A stretch of DNA of 34,858 nucleotides from Phenylobacterium deserti (GCA_945883235.1 CAMCXF010000036.1:1-34858); one strand, 5' to 3'. Counted from the first letter of the stretch, positions 23,273 through 32,258 are shown. Notes: generated from the letters alone by a model not told the origin. Numbers and translations are program-made.

Positions 23273-23733
23273 TGAACGTCCCGCAGTTCGGTGCCGCCGA
23301 AGTTGGCGCAGTCTATCCGGATCGGCCGGCGGCCTTTGCGCTGATCGAACGCGATGGCCTGATCGCGCTGGTCCAGGTTGAGCGTCAGGGGCGGGGGCTG
23401 GTGGTTGACCTGCCCGGCGGTGGCATTGATCCCGGCGAAACGGCTGGCGAAGCGGCGGTAAGGGAATGTGGCGAAGAGGCGGGTCTGGTTGTTGCAGTTG
23501 CGCCTGCTCCCTTCGTGCGCGCCGATCACTATTTTTTGCACAATGACGGGGTCGTCAGAAACACGCGCGGGGCCTTTTTCGTCGGCCGCATGACGGGCGA
23601 AGATCTCAGTCTGAAGATCGAGGCCGATCACGAACGGGTATGGATGGAGCCTCAAGCCGCCCTCGTTCAGCTTGACCGAGATTCACATGCCTGGGCACTG
23701 GCTTACTGGCTGAGATTGCGCGCCCGCGGTTGA
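23272..23733 (+). CDS. Nudix hydrolase
   Basis: The 153-residue protein has an intact Nudix box at residues 50-72 (G-x5-E-x7-RE-x2-EE-x-G-L: begins GGIDPGE, ends EEAGL). It hydrolyses a nucleoside diphosphate linked to another group, such as a nucleotide sugar, NADH or ADP-ribose; the substrate is not evident. Its start shares the A of the nuclease stop (TGATG). The pairing with a nuclease could reflect nucleotide salvage, but one enzyme is exported and the other cytoplasmic. FolD follows after 18 nt. Confidence 0.88.
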   Translation: MNVPQFGAAEVGAVYPDRPAAFALIERDGLIALVQVERQGRGLVVDLPGGGIDPGETAGEAAVRECGEEAGLVVAVAPAPFVRADHYFLHNDGVVRNTRGAFFVGRMTGEDLSLKIEADHERVWMEPQAALVQLDRDSHAWALAYWLRLRARG

Positions 23734-23751
23734 GGCACTAGCAGACGGCCC

Positions 23752-24642
23752 ATGACAAAAATCATCGAAGGTAACGTCCACGCCGAACGCCTCCGTGCCG
23801 AAGTGACCGGAGAGGTCGCGCGGCTGCAGGCCGAACATGATCTGCAGCCGGGTTTGGCGGTGGTTCTGGTAGGTGATGATCCGGCGTCCCAAGCCTATGT
23901 AAAGTCCAAGGGCGAGCAGTCCACAGCCGCCGGCATGTACTCGGTCACCCACCTGTTGCCGGGAGATACCAGCCAGGAAACCCTGATGGCGCGGGTGACA
24001 GAGCTGGCCGCAGATCCGCGCCTGCACGGCATCCTTGTTCAACTGCCGCTGCCGAAACACCTGGATGAGAAGCCGGTGATCGCCGCCATTGGCCCTGACA
24101 AAGACGTAGACGGTCTGCATGTGGTCAACGCGGGGCGCCTGGTCGCGGGTTTACCGGCCCTGGTCGCCTGCACACCTACCGGGTGTCTGGTGCTGATCAA
24201 GGCGACCTTGGGAGACCTGACCGGCAAGCACGCCGTTGTGGTGGGCCGCTCGCTGCTGGTTGGCAAGCCGATTGCCCAACTTCTGCTGGCCGAGGATTGC
24301 ACGGTCACCATGGCGCATTCGAAAACCGTGGACCTGCCGTCCATTTGCCGGACAGCGGATATCCTGGTCGCCGCTGTGGGCAAGCCGAGGATGATCCGCG
24401 GCGACTGGATCAAGCCGGGGGCATGCGTCATCGACGTTGGGATCAACCGGGTACCGTTCGACAACCCGGAGCAGGCGGCGCTGGGCAAGACCAAGATCGT
24501 TGGAGATGTGAATTACAAGGAAGCCCTTGAGGTGGCCGGCTCGATTACGCCGGTGCCGAAAGGCGTAGGTCCGATGACCGTAGCAGTCCTGCTGCAGAAC
24601 ACTGTCAAGGCCGCCAAGCTCCAGGCCGGCATCGCGGTTTAG
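23752..24642 (+). CDS. folD: Methylenetetrahydrofolate dehydrogenase/cyclohydrolase
   Basis: The 296-residue bifunctional enzyme interconverts methylene-, methenyl- and 10-formyl-tetrahydrofolate. Family signatures are complete: [16 protein letters not shown] with the catalytic Lys, [26 protein letters not shown], the NADP site [18 protein letters not shown], and the C-terminal [19 protein letters not shown]. It is of full length. It lies 18 nt after the Nudix gene and its last 4 nt overlap the convergent lipoprotein gene. Confidence 0.97.
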   Translation: MTKIIEGNVHAERLRAEVTGEVARLQAEHDLQPGLAVVLVGDDPASQAYVKSKGEQSTAAGMYSVTHLLPGDTSQETLMARVTELAADPRLHGILVQLPLPKHLDEKPVIAAIGPDKDVDGLHVVNAGRLVAGLPALVACTPTGCLVLIKATLGDLTGKHAVVVGRSLLVGKPIAQLLLAEDCTVTMAHSKTVDLPSICRTADILVAAVGKPRMIRGDWIKPGACVIDVGINRVPFDNPEQAALGKTKIVGDVNYKEALEVAGSITPVPKGVGPMTVAVLLQNTVKAAKLQAGIAV

Positions 24643-25268
24643 CCCGGAATAGCCGTCGCGTTGGTCCAGACCACGATCTCTTTCAGCACCTCGGCGACTG
24701 CGCGGTCGTAGGCCGGAATAATCTCGGAGACGCGGTTGTCTGCGGCAGTGACCTGCGACTCAAAGATCCGTTCGCCGGTGAGGGTGCGGTTCGACCCGCT
24801 GGTCAGCGAGGCCCGGACCCGAACCACAACACTGGGCGCCGCCTTTGGGCCCTTGTCGTAGCGGGTCTCGAAGTTGCGGACGTCGAGCCGCAGGACATAG
24901 TCGACCTTTCCGGCCTCGCCCCGCGAGATCAGACGGGTGGGGCCGGGGTCGGCGTCAAAAGCTGTCAGCACGGCGGCATCCCAAAGCACCGCGGCAGGCG
25001 CGACCCACCGGGTTTCCGACAGGTAGGCGACCCTGCCGTCCGTGATCGTGACGAGCTGGTCGCCACCGGCCTCCCGTTGGAACAGGCTGCTGGCGCGGAA
25101 AACGCCAACCGTCCCCGTCACGGCGCTCGCCGACACGGCCGCGCCGGACCCGCCAAACCGGTAAAGATCGACGGGTTTGGTCTTGGGCAGCAGGGTGATA
25201 CAGCCAGAAAGCACAATCGCTGCGGTCGCGGCCAGTGACAGGCGCAGGAAGGCGGGAGAGCGTATCAT
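24639..25268 (-). CDS. ABC transport auxiliary lipoprotein (PqiC/MCE-associated)
   Basis: The 209-residue lipoprotein has a lipobox L-S-G-C with C23 as the lipidation site. The rest matches the ABC-type transport auxiliary lipoprotein component: [12 protein letters not shown], then [32 protein letters not shown], interrupted only by family-variable residues, then [13 protein letters not shown]. It is the last gene of the four-gene MCE operon and overlaps mlaD by 4 nt. It is probably anchored in the outer membrane and connects the MCE ring to that membrane. Confidence 0.85.
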   Translation of the reverse strand: MIRSPAFLRLSLAATAAIVLSGCITLLPKTKPVDLYRFGGSGAAVSASAVTGTVGVFRASSLFQREAGGDQLVTITDGRVAYLSETRWVAPAAVLWDAAVLTAFDADPGPTRLISRGEAGKVDYVLRLDVRNFETRYDKGPKAAPSVVVRVRASLTSGSNRTLTGERIFESQVTAADNRVSEIIPAYDRAVAEVLKEIVVWTNATAIPG

Positions 25269-26224
25269 TTGGGCACCTTCACCTCTTTGGCGCCAGGCTT
25301 GCCAAGCGCGCCGGTCGGGCTGGATTGAACTTCATTGATCAGGCGCTCAAGCGACTCCGCCGAAGTTTGCAGCTGGATCACAGCAGCGGTCACCTGCGGC
25401 AAGCCATTGGTGGCGAAGTCTGACGCCGGTCCTTCCAGTCTGCTGATCATGGATCTTGCGTCCTTGGCTGCGGCACGGGCCTCTTCTGCGGCGTCGGCAA
25501 GGTTCTTGATGGCCCGCTTGCCATCTCCGTCCACGACATCCCTCGCAGACCGTGAAAGCAAGGCGACCTCTGCTGTCGCCTCCTCGATGCGCTGAACCGC
25601 CGTCTGGATATCGGCAATCAGCGTCTTGCGTTCGCGCAGCTCGGCTGTAACGGCCTGAACGTCGGACAGGGCCGCCGAAAAGGTTCGAACATTCTGATCC
25701 GAAAGAACCCGATTCACACGGTCCAAAGCCTCGATGGAGCGCGTCAGGACGGTTCCGCCGCCCTCCAATAGGTCGGCGAAGGTGCTGCGCCGGCTGCCCA
25801 GGCGCGGCACACATCCTCCAGCCATCTTCTGGCAGCGCGCGTCCGAGTAATCCTTGAGCAGCTGCTTGGTTGAGGTCCCGGCGATGATCTGGACATAGTT
25901 CAGGCCGGTGATGCCTTGGGGTTCCAGGGTGGCGTAGGAATCGATCCGGATCGGCACGTCCTCGGTCACGCGGGCGCGGGCGATGACGTTCTTGGGGTTG
26001 GCCTTGTCGAGCTCGATCTTGGTGACCTCGCCGACCTTGATTCCGTTGAAATGGACCTCACCACCTTCGCTCAAACCCCGAACCGGTCCCTCGAACACGA
26101 TATCATAGAGGTCGAATTCTGAGTTGATCCGTAGCTGCGCAATCCAGACGACGAACACGGCCAGCGCAATGGTCAGGATCAGGGTCGACAAACCGACCAA
26201 GGCGTAGTTGGCGTTTTTTTCCAT
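25265..26224 (-). CDS. MlaD-family MCE-domain protein
   Basis: The 319-residue protein has one N-terminal membrane segment (about 12-32) and an MCE domain (about 37-120) including FEGPVRGLSEGGEVHFNG and IKVGEVTKIELD. A long helical, Ala/Arg/Glu-rich region (about 150-300) follows and may form the coiled needle or tunnel of longer MCE proteins. Hexameric MCE rings shuttle lipids between the inner and outer membranes. It overlaps its neighbours by 1 nt upstream and 4 nt downstream, as in a single operon. Confidence 0.92.
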   Translation of the reverse strand: MEKNANYALVGLSTLILTIALAVFVVWIAQLRINSEFDLYDIVFEGPVRGLSEGGEVHFNGIKVGEVTKIELDKANPKNVIARARVTEDVPIRIDSYATLEPQGITGLNYVQIIAGTSTKQLLKDYSDARCQKMAGGCVPRLGSRRSTFADLLEGGGTVLTRSIEALDRVNRVLSDQNVRTFSAALSDVQAVTAELRERKTLIADIQTAVQRIEEATAEVALLSRSARDVVDGDGKRAIKNLADAAEEARAAAKDARSMISRLEGPASDFATNGLPQVTAAVIQLQTSAESLERLINEVQSSPTGALGKPGAKEVKVPK

Positions 26225-27054
26225 CAGCGGCGGGTCCTGGTTTGTGAGGCCCGGGCGGCGCGGCCGCGATCTCCCAGGAAATACTCCTGGATCCAGGGAT
26301 GGTCCGAGGTCTCCAGCTCGCTCACCGGGGCGACCGCCACAACCGTCTTGTCGGCGATGACGGCTACCCGGTCGGTGATCTTGTAGAGGGTATCAAGGTC
26401 GTGGGTGATCATGAAGACTGTCAGGTCCAGGCTGTCCGACAGGTCCTTGAGCAAATCGTCGAAGGCGGCCGCCCCAATCGGATCCAAGCCTGCGGTGGGT
26501 TCGTCCAGAAACAGCAGTTCGGGATCCAGCGCCAGCGCTCGCGCCAGTCCCGCCCGCTTCCGCATTCCGCCCGACAGCTCGGAGGGCTTGAGGGATCCCG
26601 CCTCCGGGCGAAGACCCACCATGGCGATCTTGAGATCGGCCAGCTGATAGGCGTCACGCCGCGACAGATTGGTGTGTTCGAACATTGGTGCCGCCACATT
26701 TTCACGAACGGTGAGATTGGAAAACAGAGCGCCTGCCTGGAACAGCACGCCCCACGAGCGTTCAAGCGCACTCCATCGACGACGTGACGCACGCTGGAGT
26801 TCCTGGCCAAACACGGTGATCGCCCCGGCGTCCGGGTTGCGTAGACCGATGATGCAATTGAGCAGGACGGACTTGCCCGAGCCTGACCCCCCGACCACGC
26901 CCATCACTTCGCCGCGCTTGACGGTAAGGTCGAGGCCCTCGTGCACAACGTGATCACCGAATTTAGTGTGAAGGCCCAGGACCTGAATGGCAGGGCCATC
27001 CTGGTCCAGCAACTGCTCGTCCGTCGCGTTTTTGCCAGGGTTCGCGTCGGTCAT
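26224..27054 (-). CDS. MlaF-like ABC transporter ATP-binding protein
   Basis: The 276-residue ATPase has Walker A GGSGSGKSVLL, signature LSGGMRKRAGLARAL, Walker B LLFLDEPTAGLDP and the H-loop MITHDLDTL. The N-terminal extension of about 20 residues is charged. Its sequence and the neighbouring MlaE/MlaD genes put it in the MCE-type lipid importer/exporter group. It is encoded between the permease and the MCE gene with 4-nt and 1-nt overlaps. Confidence 0.95.
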   Translation of the reverse strand: MTDANPGKNATDEQLLDQDGPAIQVLGLHTKFGDHVVHEGLDLTVKRGEVMGVVGGSGSGKSVLLNCIIGLRNPDAGAITVFGQELQRASRRRWSALERSWGVLFQAGALFSNLTVRENVAAPMFEHTNLSRRDAYQLADLKIAMVGLRPEAGSLKPSELSGGMRKRAGLARALALDPELLFLDEPTAGLDPIGAAAFDDLLKDLSDSLDLTVFMITHDLDTLYKITDRVAVIADKTVVAVAPVSELETSDHPWIQEYFLGDRGRAARASQTRTRR

Positions 27055-28178
27055 ATGTCTAGCTGCATGAAGATGATCGCGAATATCGCGTCCAGCATGA
27101 TGACGGCGAAGATGGAATGCACCACGGCGGCTGTCACGCGTCGGCCGAGGGATTCGACGTCGCCGCCGACCAGCAATCCCTGACGACAGCCGATCCCTGC
27201 AATCACGCCCGCCATCACCGGAGCCTTGGTGAGGGCGATGTAGAAGTGTGTGGGACCGACGCTGTCGACAATGCGCTGCAGGAAGAAGACCGGCCCCAGG
27301 CCCAGCATCGACCAGGTGACGACCAGGCCGCCCAGCAATCCGGCCAGGGTGGCAATGAAGGTCAGCAGGGGGATGGTGATCAGCATGGCGATGAAGCGGG
27401 GCAGTACCAGAGCCTCGAACGGATCGACTCCCATCACCTGCATGGCGTCCACCTCCTGGGTCATCTTCATGGAGCCCAACTCAGCGGCGAAGGCTGAGGC
27501 TGATCGGCCGGACAGCAGGACGGCGGTGATAACAATGTTGAATTCCCGGATCATCGAGACGCCAATCAACTCGACAACAAAAACCTCTGCGCCGAACTGC
27601 CTCAGCATGTTGACGCCCAGCAGGGCCACGACGGCACCGATGAAGAACGTCGTCACGGCGACAATCGGAATGGCGTCCAGACCCGCGCGTTCCATCTGCG
27701 AAAAGATTGGTGCCCAGCGGATCTTTCCCGGCGACGTGAAGAGGCGTCCTGCCGTTCGCAGGGTGGCCATCAGCAGATGACCCTGAAAAGCCATTGTATC
27801 GAGAAATTCCTGGCCCAGGCTGACAACGCCCTGACCGATGCGGGTCGTCATCTGGTGAAAACCGCGGGGCTCCACGCGGATCACGGGTTTCACCTGATAG
27901 GCGGCGTCAACCAGCTCAAGCAGGCGACGAGATTCCGGACGCGCCGAGACGAGGTCGAGATTGAGTCCGCCCCCGGCTGCTCGAACTACCGCAAAGGCAC
28001 CCGCAGTGTCGAGGCGGCGTACCTTGCTGAGGTCGAAAGCGACCTCCGAGCGACCCGCAACGGTTTGACTCAAGGCTTCGCCCGCGCGCCCGAGATGAGT
28101 TGTCGTCCAGTCGCCGCTCAGAACCGCCGTTGGACGATCCGCCGCGTCGATCAGACTGAATTCGGCCGCCTTCTCCAT
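27051..28178 (-). CDS. MlaE-type ABC permease with N-terminal STAS domain
   Basis: The 375-residue protein fuses a STAS-like domain (about 10-105; LSGDWTTTHLGRAGEAL, then FDLSKVRRLDTAGAFAVVRA) to an MlaE permease (about 110-375; PIVAVTTFFIGAVVALLGVN, FVVELIGVSMIREFNIVITA, QEVDAMQVMGVDPFEALVLPR). In the E. coli Mla system STAS function is a separate protein, MlaB, so the fusion replaces it. It is the first gene of the operon. The permease core is of normal length with about five to six membrane segments. Confidence 0.92.
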   Translation of the reverse strand: MEKAAEFSLIDAADRPTAVLSGDWTTTHLGRAGEALSQTVAGRSEVAFDLSKVRRLDTAGAFAVVRAAGGGLNLDLVSARPESRRLLELVDAAYQVKPVIRVEPRGFHQMTTRIGQGVVSLGQEFLDTMAFQGHLLMATLRTAGRLFTSPGKIRWAPIFSQMERAGLDAIPIVAVTTFFIGAVVALLGVNMLRQFGAEVFVVELIGVSMIREFNIVITAVLLSGRSASAFAAELGSMKMTQEVDAMQVMGVDPFEALVLPRFIAMLITIPLLTFIATLAGLLGGLVVTWSMLGLGPVFFLQRIVDSVGPTHFYIALTKAPVMAGVIAGIGCRQGLLVGGDVESLGRRVTAAVVHSIFAVIMLDAIFAIIFMQLDI

Positions 28179-28501
28179 GTCAGGAGTTGTCCCGGCAGGT
28201 GAGGCGGCTGTCCAGTCCCGGCACGTTGATTGTTGGCTCCCTCGTTTGAAACATCACATTAGCAGAGACGGGCTCGCCCCGAACGTTCATATGGCGCAGG
28301 ATGTTCCGTATGGCTGGCACAGGCGCGGCCTTGCCATGGTCAAGCCGAGCCCCGATTTGGTCCTATTCCTTCGGCTAAGCATCAGACGATGGTCAGGAAC
28401 AGGCCACGCCAAGGCCATCGCTGCCCTCGCGGACGGCGATGATGTATTGAATGGACCGCCTGCCGTGATGCGTGGCGCGCGGTCATAGTTAGGAGTGCAG
28501 A
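28179..28501. other. Divergent intergenic region with no recognisable gene
   Basis: About 320 nt separate the MlaE start (minus) from the GTG start of the GIY-YIG-like gene (plus). Short open frames cross it but none shows family features or a convincing start. It should hold two divergent promoters. A GGGCTCGCCC palindrome lies near 28280-28290, and AGGAG at 28491-28495 serves the next gene. Confidence 0.55.
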
Positions 28502-28813
28502 GTGACCCGTCAGATCGACCTCGCCGGGGCTTCCGGTACGCGATACCGGTACAGCCCGCTGGATGAGAACCGGTTTCTGCCGCCGGCAGGAGCCAACTAT
28601 GTGATCGCCGAGCTGACCGCTCAGGGTACAAATGTCGTCTATGCGGGCGAGACCGACAATCTGGCCAGCCAGACCTGGCGGGCCGATCTGGAAAACGCGC
28701 GTCGGAAGTACGCTGCAGCCACCTTGCTTACCCGCCTCAACGTCACCCGCGCCGTTCGCGAAGCCGAGCGGCTGGATCTTGTGGAAAACTATCACCCGCC
28801 GCTTAACGGCTAG
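28502..28813 (+). CDS. Small GIY-YIG-like fold protein
   Basis: The 103-residue protein has the layout of a GIY-YIG domain: NYVIAEL, then NVVYAGETDNLA, where the second strand and loop lie, then NARRKYAAATLLTRLNV and REAERLDLVENYHPPLN with the conserved Glu and terminal Asn. The first GIY Tyr aligns as Y in NYVIAE; the Arg of the nuclease helix is not clearly present. It could be a catalytically altered member. A GTG start with AGGAG 6 nt upstream is used. No partner is evident; the YdcF-like gene follows after 25 nt. Confidence 0.55.
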   Translation: MTRQIDLAGASGTRYRYSPLDENRFLPPAGANYVIAELTAQGTNVVYAGETDNLASQTWRADLENARRKYAAATLLTRLNVTRAVREAERLDLVENYHPPLNG

Positions 28814-28838
28814 GTTAGTCAGGCAACGCGATCTGGAT

Positions 28839-29381
28839 ATGACCTCGCCGTCGCCATTGATTGTTATCTTCGGCGCAGCGATTGGTCGGAATGGTGAGCC
28901 CTCAACGGCTCTCTTGCGACGGACCGGCTATGGGTTGGCGGCTGAAAGCGAGTACGCTGCGGCACCGGTGCTTTGCTCGGGAGGCAGGGCACGCCCCGGG
29001 TCTTCGGAAACATCCATCATGGCCGAGAGGCTGCAAGCTGCTGGTATCGCGCCGGAGCGCCTGATCCTTGACGAGGCCAGCCTGACTACACGCCAGAACG
29101 TTGACGCGGCTGTCCATTGGGCCGGGTGTGGAGGGCATCGTGTCGTTGTGATTTGCAGCGATGCTTATCACCTGCCGCGGATCGGAATGCTGTTGGGCCT
29201 CCGGGGGATTGAAGCGAGGCGGGGACCTGTTCCCACCGGCCCCGGCACAGCCCCGCTTGGCCAATGGCTGATCATGAGCCTGCGGGAATCCCTGGCCATT
29301 CCCGTCTATCTGGTGATGATAATGGTCAGCGGCCTGAGGCTCAGGCCACAGACGGGTCCCACTCCGGGGCGAGGCTTCTGA
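28839..29381 (+). CDS. YdcF/DUF218-family protein
   Basis: The 180-residue protein follows the DUF218 pattern: PLIVIFGAAIGRNGEPS, then SGG, IAPERLILDEASLTTRQNV (the family's E-x-S-x-x-T-x-x-N motif), and VVVICSDAYHLPRIGMLLG. Members such as ElyC/SanA and YdcF affect envelope integrity or bind nucleotides. Membrane segments are weak, except for a hydrophobic stretch near the C-terminus (AIPVYLVMIMVSG). ATG 28839 is chosen because earlier frame lies in the previous gene and lacks homology. Confidence 0.8.
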   Translation: MTSPSPLIVIFGAAIGRNGEPSTALLRRTGYGLAAESEYAAAPVLCSGGRARPGSSETSIMAERLQAAGIAPERLILDEASLTTRQNVDAAVHWAGCGGHRVVVICSDAYHLPRIGMLLGLRGIEARRGPVPTGPGTAPLGQWLIMSLRESLAIPVYLVMIMVSGLRLRPQTGPTPGRGF

Positions 29382-29383
29382 GC

Positions 29384-30151
29384 ATGGCGTCCGATCCCGA
29401 CGATAATCCTTTTGCACGTCCAAGCGTCTGGCCCAGGATGCCGCAGGCTCCGATGAGCATCAGGACGTTGTCCGGTGCCGAGCGTTCGGAACCCGAGCCG
29501 CCACCTGCGACCATTACACCCCTGTTCGTGCGGCCCATGGATGCGCCGCCCAGTGCAGGCTTGCCGTCAGGCGCCGGCGTTCCTGCATCGCGGCCGAAAG
29601 TCGCACCAGCCATCCCAGTTGCACCGATCACGCCGAGGCAGCCGGATTCGCCGGCGCAGGTTGATGTCGAAACGCAGACTCTTCTCGTCGCACCCGCGCG
29701 GACGCGTCTGCCGAAAGCCCGGAGTTGGCGTGTGCCGGCCATAGCGGCGGCAGTCGTCGGTCTGGCAGGCCTGGCAGGGCTGGCATTCTTGCTCGGGCGG
29801 GGCGGGGCGAAAATGCCGTTGCCAAGTGTCGCAGTGTCCGCCGTCGCAGAACCGGTGACGGCCGCCTTGCCGACGTCGGTGCCTCAATTGGCGGCATCAA
29901 CGCGACCTGCGCCCGCTGCGGAAGTTGGAGCGGTTGTGCAGCCTGCGGCGCGATCAGTAGTTCCCAGGCCCGCCACTTCGATCCTGCAGCGCCCCGCAGC
30001 CATACCTGAGTCAGAAGCCTCCATCGCAACCTCGGAAGCTCTTGCCGGGGCCGTGGTGGCCCTTCCGGTGCCGATTGCGCGCCCGATCTACCGCCCGCCG
30101 CCCGCCGTTGACCCCGCCTCGCCGGTCGTGACCCGCGATCCCAACTCGTAG
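29384..30151 (+). CDS. Unknown Pro/Ala-rich single-pass membrane protein
   Basis: I do not recognise a family. The 255-residue protein is rich in Pro, Ala and Val. It has an acidic, proline-rich N-terminal part (1-110) and a basic stretch (RTRLPKARSWR), then one hydrophobic segment (about 117-138, AIAAAVVGLAGLAGLAFLLG). A Pro/Ala-rich C-terminal part (about 140-255) ends PPPAVDPASPVVTRDPNS. The basic residues before the membrane segment suggest a cytoplasmic N-terminus and a periplasmic C-terminus. It starts 2 nt after the YdcF-like stop, so the two are probably co-expressed. A scaffold or envelope-spanning spacer is possible; no function is claimed. Confidence 0.65.
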   Translation: MASDPDDNPFARPSVWPRMPQAPMSIRTLSGAERSEPEPPPATITPLFVRPMDAPPSAGLPSGAGVPASRPKVAPAIPVAPITPRQPDSPAQVDVETQTLLVAPARTRLPKARSWRVPAIAAAVVGLAGLAGLAFLLGRGGAKMPLPSVAVSAVAEPVTAALPTSVPQLAASTRPAPAAEVGAVVQPAARSVVPRPATSILQRPAAIPESEASIATSEALAGAVVALPVPIARPIYRPPPAVDPASPVVTRDPNS

Positions 30152-30202
30152 TAGGCTCCGGTTTATTAGGGGCGACCTCGATCAAGTCAGGGGATCAGCG
30201 AT

Positions 30203-30748
30203 ATGCCGCCTGCGACTGTCATTGCGGTCAGCCGGAAGGCGACCCATGGCCCGGACAAGCCCAACTGCGATGTCATTCGGCTGGTCGCGGGGCAAGGTGT
30301 GGAAGGTGATGCGCATTGCGGGCCCCTGGTGAAGCACCGCAGCCGCGTTGCGAAAGACCCGACGCAGCCGAATGCACGCCAGGTTCACCTGATCCATGCC
30401 GAACTGCACGACGAGCTGGCGGGTCTGGGCTTTGCGGTCACGCCGGGGCTGATGGGCGAGAACCTAACTACTCGCGGCGTTGATCTTTTGGATCTACCCA
30501 AAGGCGCAAGGCTGAGGATCGGGGCGGAGGCGGTGGTGGAGGTCACTGGTCTGCGCAATCCCTGCTACCAGCTCAACGAATTGCAGCCGGGACTGATGGC
30601 GGCCTGTCTTGGCCGCGACGTGGTCGGCAATCCAGTGCGCAAAGCGGGCGTCATGGGTATCGTTCTGACGGGCGGCGACGTCCGGCCCGGCGACCCCTTG
30701 GCGGTCGAGCTTCCTGCGGGACCGCATGAAGCTCTCATTCCGGTTTAG
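30203..30748 (+). CDS. MOSC-domain protein
   Basis: The 181-residue protein is a stand-alone MOSC domain: QGVEGDAHCG near the N-terminus, GLMGENLTTRGVDLLDLPKG with the beta-barrel core, and LRNPCYQL with the conserved Cys (C121). MOSC domains bind sulfur or molybdenum cofactor, as in YiiM-like proteins that handle molybdopterin substrates. AGGGG lies about 9 nt upstream of ATG 30203. The gene ends 10 nt from the convergent secretin gene, with no visible terminator. Confidence 0.88.
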   Translation: MPPATVIAVSRKATHGPDKPNCDVIRLVAGQGVEGDAHCGPLVKHRSRVAKDPTQPNARQVHLIHAELHDELAGLGFAVTPGLMGENLTTRGVDLLDLPKGARLRIGAEAVVEVTGLRNPCYQLNELQPGLMAACLGRDVVGNPVRKAGVMGIVLTGGDVRPGDPLAVELPAGPHEALIPV

Positions 30749-30758
30749 GCGTCGATTA

Positions 30759-32258
30759 TCATGTGAGGACGCTGCCCGCACTTGCCAGGCGCCGCGACAG
30801 AAAGCTCCAGGCCCGCGCCGGCGCGCCCAGTGTTTGCCGGGAGATCGAGACCAGCCGACGCGAGATCGAGATCACGAGCGGTACCGCCCTGATGCGCTTC
30901 AGCAAGCCCTTTGGGCGTGGATCTGCGGTTGCATGATTGGCGACCCGGGGTGGAGCGGCATCTGCTGAATCGGCCAGCAGGTCCGCAGGTTCCATCGGCC
31001 TGGCCGCGCTCGCATTGGGACCGTCAACAACATGGGCGGTGACGACGATGGCCAGCTGCAGGCGTTGGGACTTCGTCCGAACGGCGCGGAACAGGTTGCC
31101 GACGAGAGGCAGATCGCCGGCCCCGGGCGTCTGGCTGACCTGGTCCTGATCCGACTCCGAGAACAGGCCCGCGAACATGAAACGCTCGCCATCGCGTAAC
31201 TCGAGGCTGGTGGCGGCGCGGCGGGTGCTCAGGGCCGGAACGGTGAGATTGCCGATCCGCAGGCTGTTGCGCGGGTCGATGCTGCTGACCTCGGCGCTGA
31301 GGTCCAGACGGATCAGCCCGTTGGTCTGAACGGTTGGCAGGACCGATATCGCCGTCCCATAGGGCTTGAATTCGACGGTGATGCCGTCGCGGGACGGGAC
31401 CGGGAAGGGGAACTCGCCCCCGGACCGGAAACTGGCCTTCTCGCCAGACAGCGCCAGCAGTTGCGGTCTGGCCAGGATGCGGGCTGAGCCGCGGTGTTCA
31501 AGTGTTCTCAGGACGGCGTTCAAATCCAGGCCCGCCAACCGCCCGTTTCCGGAGAGCACGCTCTGCGGCGCCTCGATGCCGATCAGGCCGGAGCCGCTGC
31601 CAAACGATAGACCGGAGCGCAAGGCGCTGAGATCGACGCCGATATCGCGTAGTGTCTCCTCGCTTACCTCAACCAGTTGCACCTCCAGCAGAACCTGATC
31701 GGGGCGGACATCCAGGATCGATATGACGTCACCTGCAGCGGCTCGCTCTGCAAGGTCGTTGGCCATAGCCGCCGCTTGAGCCGTGGAAACAGTCCCGCGC
31801 AGCAGCAGCCCGCCGTTCAGATTTTCCACTGTGATCCGTTCGTCGGGCAGGGTCGCGGCCAGTTCTTCCTGCAACTGGGGCCCGTCGTAGCCGACCTCGA
31901 TATTCACCACCTTCAGCAGCTTGGCGTCCCGGCCGTAGACCAGCAGGTTGGTCGACCCGATCTCACGGCCGATGACGTAGAGGCTCTGTGTTTCGATCTG
32001 ATCCACCCTGGCGATCTCGGGCTGAGAGAGGACGATCATCTGGACGTCTGCGGTCACCGGGAGCGGCGCGGACTTGCCGACGGCAACGTGCAGGGTGGTG
32101 GTGGGGCTGGCGTCTGACGTCAGGACGTCGGCGGTGGCCGGACACGCAAGCATCATCACCAGCGCCAGGTACAGCAGGGCCCCGTAACTCCTGATCCGGT
32201 CGAGCGCCGAAGGCACCGGAGACGACGACTTGGATCGGGGATGTATCAGGCGTTTCAA
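30759..32258 (-). CDS. CpaC/RcpA-type secretin, orphan
   Basis: The protein of about 499 residues has a signal-like hydrophobic stretch (about 24-43), then an N-terminal pilus-secretin domain (LPVTADVQMIVLSQPEIARV, SLYVIGREIGSTNLLVYG). A BON/N-domain follows (ENLNGGLLLRGTVSTA), then the secretin core with VLLEVQLVEVSEETLRDIG, SARILARPQLLALSGE and GDLPLVGNLFR. About 90 residues after the core are basic and atypical. Secretins form outer-membrane pores, and CpaC serves tight-adherence pili. None of the other cpa/tad genes are nearby. The start is uncertain: TTG 32258 has no clear binding site, and GTG at residue 15 is an alternative. Confidence 0.85.
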   Translation of the reverse strand: MKRLIHPRSKSSSPVPSALDRIRSYGALLYLALVMMLACPATADVLTSDASPTTTLHVAVGKSAPLPVTADVQMIVLSQPEIARVDQIETQSLYVIGREIGSTNLLVYGRDAKLLKVVNIEVGYDGPQLQEELAATLPDERITVENLNGGLLLRGTVSTAQAAAMANDLAERAAAGDVISILDVRPDQVLLEVQLVEVSEETLRDIGVDLSALRSGLSFGSGSGLIGIEAPQSVLSGNGRLAGLDLNAVLRTLEHRGSARILARPQLLALSGEKASFRSGGEFPFPVPSRDGITVEFKPYGTAISVLPTVQTNGLIRLDLSAEVSSIDPRNSLRIGNLTVPALSTRRAATSLELRDGERFMFAGLFSESDQDQVSQTPGAGDLPLVGNLFRAVRTKSQRLQLAIVVTAHVVDGPNASAARPMEPADLLADSADAAPPRVANHATADPRPKGLLKRIRAVPLVISISRRLVSISRQTLGAPARAWSFLSRRLASAGSVLT

